Positions 1-3,839 of a DNA stretch of 5,310 bases are shown here, one piece after another. The translations under genes and the position numbers were made by a program. How positions within the stretch are numbered: the first letter of the stretch is position 1; every line of letters begins with the position of its first letter. The notes beneath the pieces were generated by a model that had not been told where the DNA came from, searched no databases, and was given only the letters and a program-made list of their open reading frames with translations. This stretch comes from Dysgonamonadaceae bacterium (lineage in GTDB: Bacteria > Bacteroidota > Bacteroidia > Bacteroidales > Azobacteroidaceae): the NCBI GenBank assembly GCA_031282925.1, contig JAITCT010000103.1:1-5310 (forward strand), written 5' to 3'.

Positions 1-236
1 CCCAGTTCAAACGATATAAACCGCTGGGAAGAACCGACCATCGCTCCGTTGAGGAAAGCAAACAGGACGACAATGCCATCGACTACGCTGCAAATCCCGA
101 AATCGTCTATGCCCAGCACGGCCAGCACGAGGCGGGAAATGTAAAGTCCCGCCGCCATCATGACAAACATCCGGGAATACAGCAGAAGGGTGTTGCGGGC
201 AATTCGCCTGTCTCTGTCTCTTTCCTGCGGCCTCAT
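1..236 (-). CDS. Wzx-like polysaccharide flippase (oligosaccharide transporter family), N-terminal fragment
   Basis: The reverse strand is open from an ATG at 236-234 to the window edge, giving the first 78 residues; the rest lies outside. The start reads MRPQERDRDRRIARNTLLLY, followed by a hydrophobic stretch (about residues 20-42, with YISRLVLAVLGIDDFG) and a second one (SVVDGIVVLFAFLNGA, about 50-66), ending near SSQRFISFELG. This pattern of a basic N-terminus, 'IARNTLLLY.RM', 'Y.SR.VL..LG..DFGI' and 'FLNG....QRF..FELG' is how I remember Bacteroidetes lipopolysaccharide/polysaccharide export proteins of the Wzx/MATE-like superfamily. They flip lipid-linked glycan units across the inner membrane. 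The ATG overlaps the stop of the upstream glycosyltransferase gene by one base (TAATG), so translation is probably coupled. The short ERDRDRR stretch comes from a doubled AGAGAC hexamer. Family assignment is fairly sure; the glycan substrate is unknown. Confidence 0.8.
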   Translation of the reverse strand, partial: MRPQERDRDRRIARNTLLLYSRMFVMMAAGLYISRLVLAVLGIDDFGICSVVDGIVVLFAFLNGAMVGSSQRFISFEL

Positions 237-1087
237 TATTTCCTGCGCCTCATTTTTTCGATTATCTCCGCGTCAATGGCCGGGTCAAACTTCCGCGCAA
301 AAAAATCGCCGGAAGCCGCAATCCGGTCGTAATCTTCCATCCTGAGTGTCCGGGGAAATTCGGGGCCTGATTCCCAGTCGATATACCGCTTGTCGTTATC
401 GGTAATTATTTTGGAAGCGCAGCCGGAATGCATGGCCAGGGTAAGGAAATAAATTTCATCGGCATTCCGCGTGTGCCTGAACTGTTTGAGGAAAGCGGGA
501 TGCGCCGCCGTATAATCCAGAATGTATTTCACAACTTCTTTTGAAAAATTAAACCACTGCCCGCCGCCGTAATATTTCACCGGAATCAGTTTCCGTTTCA
601 ATCCGGTCAAACGCTGGAATTTGCGGAACAGGGCGCACAATACGTTATAAAAATTCTTTTTCCCCCGGAAAGTCGGTTCCCAAAACAGGGTTAAACGGTC
701 CAGGCCGCCGTTCAAAGGAAAATCGTCCCGCGGCAGTTCGGCGCAATCAACATAATTCAAATCCGGATTTTCCGCAATCTCCGCTGCAATTTCCCGGGCG
801 GGACGGACAGGCAAATCCGCGCCGCTAATCAGGATATAATAGTCGCAGGACTGCTCGAAGGCCATTTTTAACAAATCCAGCGTGGCGTATGTCATTTGCA
901 CGCTGCCCCAGCGGATTTCATACCTTTTAATCACCCGGACATTCTTTTCGGAAGCGAACATATCGGGCGGGATATTACTTTTGGCGTCAATGTGTATAAA
1001 AATATCAAAATCCGCTTTTAGCGAATCAACTAACCGTTTGACTTCTTCCGGATGATTATGTACTAACAGTAAAACAGATGCTTTCAT
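236..1087 (-). CDS. Core-2/I-branching-type beta-1,6-N-acetylglucosaminyltransferase family protein (GT14)
   Basis: A 283-residue protein without a signal peptide, read here as a cytoplasmic or membrane-associated glycosyltransferase that adds a sugar (N-acetylglucosamine or another nucleotide-activated sugar) to a surface glycan. Motifs match the GT14/PF02485 pattern as I know it: N-terminal beta strand ASVLLLVHNHPEEVKRL (3-19); FIHIDAK (30-36); RWGSVQM (59-65); the acceptor-site-like ILISGADLPVRP (85-96); GGGQWFNFSKEVVKYIL (174-190); an acidic NADEIYFLTL (208-217), where the family's catalytic Glu is expected; and RYIDWESGPEFPRTL (234-248). The start is placed at 1087, not at the in-frame ATG at 1132, because the 15 extra codons are translated 7-nt repeat DNA and the conserved fold begins at MKASVLLLVHN. 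It lies upstream of, and overlaps, the flippase gene and has its own promoter, which suggests the first gene of a polysaccharide cluster. Exact donor and acceptor cannot be read from the sequence. Confidence 0.88.
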   Translation of the reverse strand: MKASVLLLVHNHPEEVKRLVDSLKADFDIFIHIDAKSNIPPDMFASEKNVRVIKRYEIRWGSVQMTYATLDLLKMAFEQSCDYYILISGADLPVRPAREIAAEIAENPDLNYVDCAELPRDDFPLNGGLDRLTLFWEPTFRGKKNFYNVLCALFRKFQRLTGLKRKLIPVKYYGGGQWFNFSKEVVKYILDYTAAHPAFLKQFRHTRNADEIYFLTLAMHSGCASKIITDNDKRYIDWESGPEFPRTLRMEDYDRIAASGDFFARKFDPAIDAEIIEKMRRRK

Positions 1088-1093
1088 AATAAT

Positions 1094-1121
1094 GGTGAAC
1101 GGTGAACAGTGAACGGTGAAG
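1094..1121. repeat. Four tandem 7-nt units (consensus GGTGAAC)
   Basis: Four consecutive heptamers: GGTGAAC (1094-1100), GGTGAAC (1101-1107), AGTGAAC (1108-1114) and GGTGAAG (1115-1121). Seven-nt arrays of this kind are, from memory, scattered between genes in Bacteroidetes chromosomes. The array sits within the 5' leader of the glycosyltransferase transcript and causes the spurious N-terminal extension of that reading frame. Confidence 0.85.
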
Positions 1122-1140
1122 ATCCGTTTCACTGTTCACC
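1101..1140 (-). promoter_or_regulatory. Leader hairpin upstream of the glycosyltransferase gene
   Basis: GGTGAACAGTGAA (1101-1113) is perfectly complementary to TTCACTGTTCACC (1128-1140), a 13-bp stem. It continues with CGG (1114-1116) against CCG (1124-1126) after one bulged base (1127), closing on a 7-nt loop (1117-1123). On the minus strand it would form in the mRNA between the predicted start site (about 1165) and the ATG at 1087, ending 13 nt before the start codon. Such a position could affect translation or RNA stability. The structure is directly visible; regulation is inference, and it may simply be a repeat element that landed here. Confidence 0.6.
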
Positions 1141-1170
1141 TCGGATATTAGCTGTTTATGGTAATGGGGG

Positions 1171-1200
1171 CAAAAGTAATACTTTTTTTTGAAAAGCAAT
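1171..1200 (-). promoter_or_regulatory. Bacteroidetes-type promoter for the glycosyltransferase/flippase operon
   Basis: Read on the minus strand, ATTG (1200-1197) is followed after 18 nt by TACTTTTG (1178-1171), matching the Bacteroidetes sigma-factor consensus of TTG/TTTG at -33 and TAnnTTTG at -7. Transcription would begin near 1165, leaving a leader of roughly 78 nt before the ATG at 1087. The -7 region is nearly identical to that of the divergent promoter at 1517-1548. Confidence 0.7.
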
Positions 1201-1247
1201 TTTTGGGGTATATTTCAAATTGTCGCACCAACGGGGCTTCACAACCG

Positions 1248-1279
1248 CGTAGGGGCGCACCCGTGTGTGCGCCCCTGCG
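1248..1279. repeat. GC-rich REP-like palindrome
   Basis: AGGGGCGCAC (1251-1260) pairs perfectly with GTGCGCCCCT (1267-1276) around a 6-nt CCGTGT loop. Outside this a G-T wobble (1250/1277) and two further pairs (1249/1278, 1248/1279) lengthen the stem to 13 pairs. The sequence resembles dispersed 'GTAGGGGCG...CGCCCCT' palindromes that I remember from intergenic regions of Bacteroidetes genomes. It has no following T-run, so it is not a standard terminator, and it lies upstream of both flanking promoters. Confidence 0.75.
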
Positions 1280-1297
1280 TAATTCGTAATTTCCCCT

Positions 1298-1314
1298 AAT
1301 TGTCAATTATCAAT
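1298..1314. repeat. Short AT-rich 7-nt tandem repeat (AATTGTC/AATTATC)
   Basis: AATTGTC (1298-1304), AATTATC (1305-1311) and AAT (1312-1314) make about 2.4 units of a 7-nt repeat. It shares its period with the GGTGAAC array about 180 bp away, though the sequence differs. It is short enough that chance cannot be excluded, but similar AATTGTCAATTATCAATT arrays are familiar from Bacteroidetes intergenic DNA. Confidence 0.45.
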
Positions 1315-1516
1315 GGCGTTGTTGCAGCGATAAAAAAAGGGTTTATGGACTGTCTTTGTATTGCATAAAAGCAAAGAACAGATATAATGAACACAGGCCT
1401 CATTCCACTATCGGTAATATACCGCCTGCCAAATGCTTAAACAGGTAACGAATTATTTGACTTTACGGCAATGACGCAGCCGCAACAGTCTGCAATGCAC
1501 CCTGCCTGTTTCAATA

Positions 1517-1548
1517 TTTGCTGTCTTAGAAAAAAAGTATTACTTTTG
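1517..1548 (+). promoter_or_regulatory. Bacteroidetes-type promoter for the dksA-like/lspA/lipoprotein operon
   Basis: TTTG (1517-1520), a 20-nt spacer, then TACTTTTG (1541-1548) closely match the Bacteroidetes -33/-7 consensus. Transcription should begin around 1553, about 35 nt before the chosen ATG at 1588. This position argues against the earlier in-frame ATG at 1471, which lies upstream of the promoter. No Shine-Dalgarno sequence is evident in the leader, which is normal in this phylum. Confidence 0.8.
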
Positions 1549-1587
1549 GCGCTTCAAAAAATAATGCAATATAAAAATCAGAATGTT

Positions 1588-1965
1588 ATGAGCGAAAAAG
1601 TAAGATATTCGGACGCTGAACTGGAAGAATTCCAGGCCATCATCACGGAAAAATTAAATATGGCCAAACGGGATTACGAATTGTTGAAAGAAACAGTGAT
1701 GAATACAGGCGGGAATGACATTATCGATACTTCGCCTACTTTCAAAGTCCTGGAAGAAGGCGCGGCTACGCTTTCAAAGGAGGAAGCCGGCCGCATGGCG
1801 CAGCGGCAAATGAAATTTATCCGGAGTTTGCAGGCTGCACTGATTCGCATAGAAAACAAAACGTACGGAATTTGCAGGGAAACCGGCAAATTGATTCCCA
1901 AAGAAAGATTACGCGCCGTTCCCCACGCTACTTTAACGATTGAAGCCAAACAGGCTCAAAAATAA
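1588..1965 (+). CDS. TraR/DksA-family RNA polymerase-binding regulator with degenerate zinc finger
   Basis: A 125-residue protein of the TraR/DksA family; members enter the RNA polymerase secondary channel and modulate initiation, often together with ppGpp. Visible parts: N-terminal helix starting SEKVRYSDAELEEF; a predicted coiled coil (about residues 10-38 and 60-90) whose tip carries D44-x-x-D47-T-S, resembling the DxxDxA tip of E. coli DksA; and a C-terminal globular segment YGICRETGKLIPKERLRAVP (93-112). The four zinc-binding cysteines of classic DksA align with C96, T99, T117 and A120, so only one remains and zinc binding is unlikely. As I recall, Bacteroidetes homologues share this form. 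The start at 1588 is chosen over 1471 and 1564 because family similarity begins at MSEKVRYSD and the promoter lies at 1517-1548. lspA starts 4 nt after the stop. Family is firm; ppGpp dependence is untested. Confidence 0.9.
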   Translation: MSEKVRYSDAELEEFQAIITEKLNMAKRDYELLKETVMNTGGNDIIDTSPTFKVLEEGAATLSKEEAGRMAQRQMKFIRSLQAALIRIENKTYGICRETGKLIPKERLRAVPHATLTIEAKQAQK

Positions 1966-1969
1966 GCCT

Positions 1970-2587
1970 ATGAGTCCGTTAAAGAAAGGTTTTTGGGCTG
2001 CGGCAGTCATCCTGCTTATCCTGCTGATTGACCAGATTATTAAAATCAGGGTTAAAACGAGTATGGCGCTGTTTGATACTGTTGCCGTTGCCGGCTGGTT
2101 TAACATCCGTTTTATCGAAAACAACGGCATGGCGATGGGGATAGAGGTAACGGGTAAATTATTCTTGTCCATATTCAGGATAATCGCCGTGGTTGCCATC
2201 GCTTATTATATTTGCCGGCTGATAAAAAGGAATTTCAAATTGTCCTATATTTTATTTGTATCCATGATATTTGCCGGAGCTGCCGGGAATATTGCGGACA
2301 GTATTTTTTACGGCGTTATTTTCAGCGAAAGCACTCCGGCGCAAATCGCCGTCCTTTTCCCGCCGGAGGGGGGATACGGCGCGTGGTTGCAGGGAAAAGT
2401 CGTAGATATGTTTTATTTTCCCCTTTTTTCGTTTACATGGCCCTCCGGGATACCTTTCCTGGGCGGAAGCCGGTTTGAATTTTTCAAATATATCTTTAAC
2501 TTTGCCGACGCTTCTATCAGTGTAGGGACTGCTGTTTTGCTGTTATTTTACCGGAAAGATTTCTCTTTAAGTTTTGAAAAGCAGTGA
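1970..2587 (+). CDS. lspA: Lipoprotein signal peptidase (signal peptidase II)
   Basis: Inner-membrane aspartic protease that removes signal peptides from prolipoproteins after lipid attachment to the cysteine. The 205-residue protein shows the family motifs in order: first membrane helix with D21 and K25 (LLIDQIIK, 18-25); the NxG..(F/M) motif at ENNGMAMG (50-57); GNIADS (106-111); VVDMFYF with D146 (144-150); and FNFADASISVG with D180 (176-186). D146 and D180 correspond to the catalytic dyad. Four hydrophobic helices are apparent (about 8-25, 63-82, 92-110, 183-194). The E. coli-type Arg after GNxxD is Ser111, and an insert of about 30 residues (FSESTPAQIAVLFPPEGGYG and on) precedes VVDM; I recall both in Bacteroidetes LspA. 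The start at 1970 is preferred over 1940 because the latter would overlap the upstream gene by 26 nt with no family match. The stop overlaps the next gene. Confidence 0.95.
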   Translation: MSPLKKGFWAAAVILLILLIDQIIKIRVKTSMALFDTVAVAGWFNIRFIENNGMAMGIEVTGKLFLSIFRIIAVVAIAYYICRLIKRNFKLSYILFVSMIFAGAAGNIADSIFYGVIFSESTPAQIAVLFPPEGGYGAWLQGKVVDMFYFPLFSFTWPSGIPFLGGSRFEFFKYIFNFADASISVGTAVLLLFYRKDFSLSFEKQ

Positions 2588-3318
2588 AGATTAAATACTG
2601 GATTCCGCTCTTTTTCCTGTCCGCTTTTTGCTTTGCCTGCGACAATCGTCCGTCCCGTGTTTTATCCGGCAAAAAAATGGAGTCCCTGCTGTTTGACATG
2701 TATATTGCCCAGGCTGAAATAGACAACAACCATAACGTTTTTTCGGATTCCGCGCGCAAACATGATCTGTTAAATGCGGTTTTCCGGAAACACGGGATTA
2801 CACAGGCGGATTTTGATTCTTCTTTGGTGTGGTATTCCGATAATTTGGAGCAGTATGTTAAAGTGAATGAAAAAATAATCCGGCGCTGTGCGGAAATGGC
2901 CGAAGACCTGAAAACCAGGCAGATAGAAAATCCAGAAATGCTGATTGCGGAAGAAACCGGCGTTGTGTATCCGGTTAAAAACCGGACTTTTTTCCTGCGG
3001 AAAACGGATCTTCCCCAGCGTGTGTACACTTTTCAAGCCGACACGGTTTTGCATGAATATAACGGCGCTTACGATTTGCGGTTTTGCGTATTGGGACTTC
3101 CGCCGGAAATTCGGCCTGCAGTAACGTTTTGCGTTCAATGCGGGGATACGGCGATAGTGAAGCGCGATTCTGTCCGGGGAAACGGATTTTTTACCGTGTC
3201 TGTCAGCGTACTTTCTGCGAAGCCGGTCAGCCGGTTATACGGTTCGATTTATTTTCCTGAAATTGATTCCGATATAACGCTGTTTTTCAATCATTTTACT
3301 TTGTCCCGTAAATTATGA
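2584..3318 (+). CDS. Putative lipoprotein with DUF4296-like N-terminal domain
   Basis: A 244-residue exported protein. The start is GTG at 2584: an in-frame stop lies at 2575-2577 and the first ATG comes only at codon 32, after the signal peptide. Residues 1-19 (MKIKYWIPLFFLSAFCFAC) form a lipoprotein signal with a likely lipidated C19; the box C-F-A-C has Cys at -3 where Leu is usual. Residues about 24-112 (SGKKMESLLFDMYIAQAEID, then helical to ...LKTRQ) look like DUF4296, a helical domain of unknown function found in Bacteroidetes lipoproteins. Residues about 125-244 are beta-rich with no family I recognise. The GTG overlaps the lspA stop by 4 nt (GTGA), implying coupled translation with the peptidase that should process it. 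Location is expected to be the periplasmic face of a membrane. Lipoprotein status is likely; function is unknown. Confidence 0.82.
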   Translation: MKIKYWIPLFFLSAFCFACDNRPSRVLSGKKMESLLFDMYIAQAEIDNNHNVFSDSARKHDLLNAVFRKHGITQADFDSSLVWYSDNLEQYVKVNEKIIRRCAEMAEDLKTRQIENPEMLIAEETGVVYPVKNRTFFLRKTDLPQRVYTFQADTVLHEYNGAYDLRFCVLGLPPEIRPAVTFCVQCGDTAIVKRDSVRGNGFFTVSVSVLSAKPVSRLYGSIYFPEIDSDITLFFNHFTLSRKL

Positions 3319-3331
3319 ACCGGCTTGCAAA

Positions 3332-3415
3332 TTCTGCCGGCAAAAATTCAATTTCATAAGGCAAAAAGTGATTTTCTGCCGGCAACAATGCAGTTTCTGC
3401 CGGCAACATTTCATT
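3332..3415. repeat. 21-bp tandem repeat, four units
   Basis: Units at 3332-3352, 3353-3373, 3374-3394 and 3395-3415 are exactly 21 bp apart. Units 1, 3 and 4 begin with an identical TTCTGCCGGCAA; unit 2 has the degenerate TTCATAAGGCAA at the same phase. The conserved part contains the palindromic core TGCCGGCA, and the second half of each unit varies. Because 21 is a multiple of three, it translates as a heptapeptide repeat in any frame (FLPATxx in the frame from 3325), but no start signal or conserved protein supports translation. It begins 13 nt after the lipoprotein stop codon. Confidence 0.85.
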
Positions 3416-3426
3416 TTCCCTCAGTT

Positions 3427-3449
3427 GGTGCGAGGCTGTGCCTCGCACC
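3427..3449. repeat. Palindrome A (10-bp stem, 3-nt loop)
   Basis: GGTGCGAGGC (3427-3436) and GCCTCGCACC (3440-3449) are exact reverse complements around a TGT loop. This is a very stable hairpin on either strand. No T-run follows. It may slow or protect the 3' end of the lipoprotein operon transcript, or be a dispersed REP-like element. Confidence 0.85.
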
Positions 3450-3457
3450 GTCTATCC

Positions 3458-3476
3458 TGACAGGTTCAACCTGTCA
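3458..3476. repeat. Palindrome B (9-bp arms, 1-nt centre)
   Basis: TGACAGGTT (3458-3466) and AACCTGTCA (3468-3476) are exact reverse complements around a single C. With so short a centre it resembles a dyad-symmetric binding site as much as an RNA hairpin. It lies 8 nt after palindrome A. Confidence 0.8.
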
Positions 3477-3482
3477 AAATAA

Positions 3483-3509
3483 TTGCGACAAGACAGAACC
3501 TTGTCGCAA
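3483..3509. repeat. Palindrome C (10-bp stem, 7-nt loop)
   Basis: TTGCGACAAG (3483-3492) and CTTGTCGCAA (3500-3509) are exact reverse complements around ACAGAAC. It begins 6 nt after palindrome B, and its sequence is unrelated to A. Confidence 0.85.
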
Positions 3510-3520
3510 CAAAGGAAGCG

Positions 3521-3537
3521 GCATCTCATAGAGATGC
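3521..3537. repeat. Palindrome D (GCATCTC/GAGATGC, loop ATA)
   Basis: GCATCTC (3521-3527) pairs with GAGATGC (3531-3537) across a 3-nt ATA. It is the same family as palindrome E, 55 bp further on in the same orientation (shared context CGGCATCTC-rTA-GAGATGCA). Confidence 0.8.
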
Positions 3538-3575
3538 ATAGTTCGGTAGAAAATGAATGTATCCGTCCCCAACCG

Positions 3576-3592
3576 GCATCTCGTAGAGATGC
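3576..3592. repeat. Palindrome E (GCATCTC/GAGATGC, loop GTA)
   Basis: GCATCTC (3576-3582) pairs with GAGATGC (3586-3592) across GTA. It differs from palindrome D only in one loop base. The pair D and E with the 38-bp spacer looks like one composite repeat unit; I recall similar GCATCTC-TAC-GAGATGC elements, with a TAGAAAATGAATG-like segment nearby, in other Bacteroidales intergenic DNA. Confidence 0.8.
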
Positions 3593-3747
3593 AACATTAT
3601 TTCCGCAAGCATAATAACCTCGGTCTGCATAACTGACGTCATGCGGGATGCTGCACGGAATCAATCCTTTCTACCGGGCTTTAATTCCTGACGGGATTGA
3701 TTGCAATGAAAAAAACAGCACCTCAAAAAAAATTAACCTTAAAATCA

Positions 3748-3777
3748 AAAACGCCGCGACTCACGGCGCAGCGTTTT
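3748..3777 (-). terminator. Rho-independent terminator of the T9SS-type surface protein gene
   Basis: Read on the minus strand, AAAACGCTGCG (3777-3767) pairs with CGCGGCGTTTT (3758-3748) to give an 11-bp stem with one G-T wobble and an 8-nt loop (3766-3759). It is followed by a further T, then GATTTT. It starts 63 nt after the TGA stop at 3842-3840. The plus strand also ends the stem with TTTT, so weak bidirectional action on the convergent lipoprotein operon is possible. Confidence 0.8.
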
Positions 3778-3803
3778 CAAAATTATTTAACTGATTTAAA
3801 CAT

Positions 3804-3824
3804 GTTTGAATCTGAAATTCAAAC
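3804..3824 (-). repeat. Small hairpin just after the surface-protein stop codon
   Basis: GTTTGAAT (3804-3811) and ATTCAAAC (3817-3824) are exact reverse complements around a 5-nt loop. It lies between the stop codon and the terminator hairpin, so it would be part of the 3' untranslated RNA. It is AT-rich with no U-tract, so not a terminator itself. Confidence 0.5.
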
Positions 3825-3839
3825 TGTTGCCTGATGCAA

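Larger units (their letters stand above)
1088..1587. other. Divergent intergenic region
   Basis: This 500-bp stretch separates the minus-strand polysaccharide genes from the plus-strand DksA-like operon. It holds the two promoters, the heptamer array with its hairpin, a GC-rich palindrome (1248-1279) and a short AT-rich heptamer repeat (1298-1314), each listed separately. Between about 1315 and 1516 I see no convincing gene, tRNA or structured RNA. A small CGGTA/TACCG inverted repeat at 1412-1424 is too short to interpret. Confidence 0.75.
3319..3839. other. Repeat-rich region between convergent genes
   Basis: A 521-bp stretch between the stop of the plus-strand lipoprotein gene and the stop of the minus-strand surface protein gene. 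From left to right it holds a 21-bp tandem repeat (3332-3415), five perfect palindromes (3427-3592), longer-range 9-bp inverted repeats (CGGTAGAAA 3544-3552 with TTTCTACCG 3668-3676; AATCAATCC 3659-3667 with GGATTGATT 3694-3702), a terminator (3748-3777) and a small hairpin (3804-3824). No T-run terminator is evident for the plus-strand operon. Two short open frames here (3325-3531 plus, 3452-3664 minus) run straight through palindromes and are not accepted as genes. Confidence 0.8.

Noticed and set aside
160..345. 61-codon plus-strand open frame across the flippase/glycosyltransferase junction
   Set aside because: Lies opposite two well-supported minus-strand genes and has no domain or promoter.
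1088..1132. Fifteen extra N-terminal codons of the glycosyltransferase (ATG at 1132)
   Set aside because: They are translated heptamer repeat and hairpin DNA; the conserved protein begins at the ATG at 1087.
1439..1511. AAACAGG/CCTGTTT inverted repeat spanning the region before the dksA-like promoter
   Set aside because: Only 7 bp with a spacer of about 59 nt; expected by chance in a region of this size.
1471..1587. N-terminal extension of the DksA-like frame from ATG 1471 (39 extra codons)
   Set aside because: It begins upstream of a well-matched promoter (1517-1548), would translate the promoter itself, and family similarity begins at MSEKVRYSD (1588).
2517..3138. Two long antisense open frames (2517-3029 and 2770-3138) opposite the lipoprotein gene
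   Set aside because: Composition is poor for a protein, there is no promoter or domain, and the plus-strand gene has a signal peptide, operon context and a family match.
3320..3340. CCGGC/GCCGG hairpin as terminator of the plus-strand operon
   Set aside because: Only 5 bp of stem with an 11-nt loop, followed by an A-run instead of a T-run.
3332..3415. CRISPR-like array
   Set aside because: Units are directly tandem (12-bp conserved part, about 9-bp variable part); spacers of normal length and cas genes are absent.
3325..3531. 68-codon plus-strand open frame with heptapeptide repeats
   Set aside because: It runs through the 21-bp array and three palindromes, and the only periodicity is that of the DNA. 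No start signal or known family is seen.
3452..3664. 70-codon minus-strand open frame
   Set aside because: It is made largely of palindromes B-E read in the antisense direction; I regard it as a spurious translation of a repeat element.
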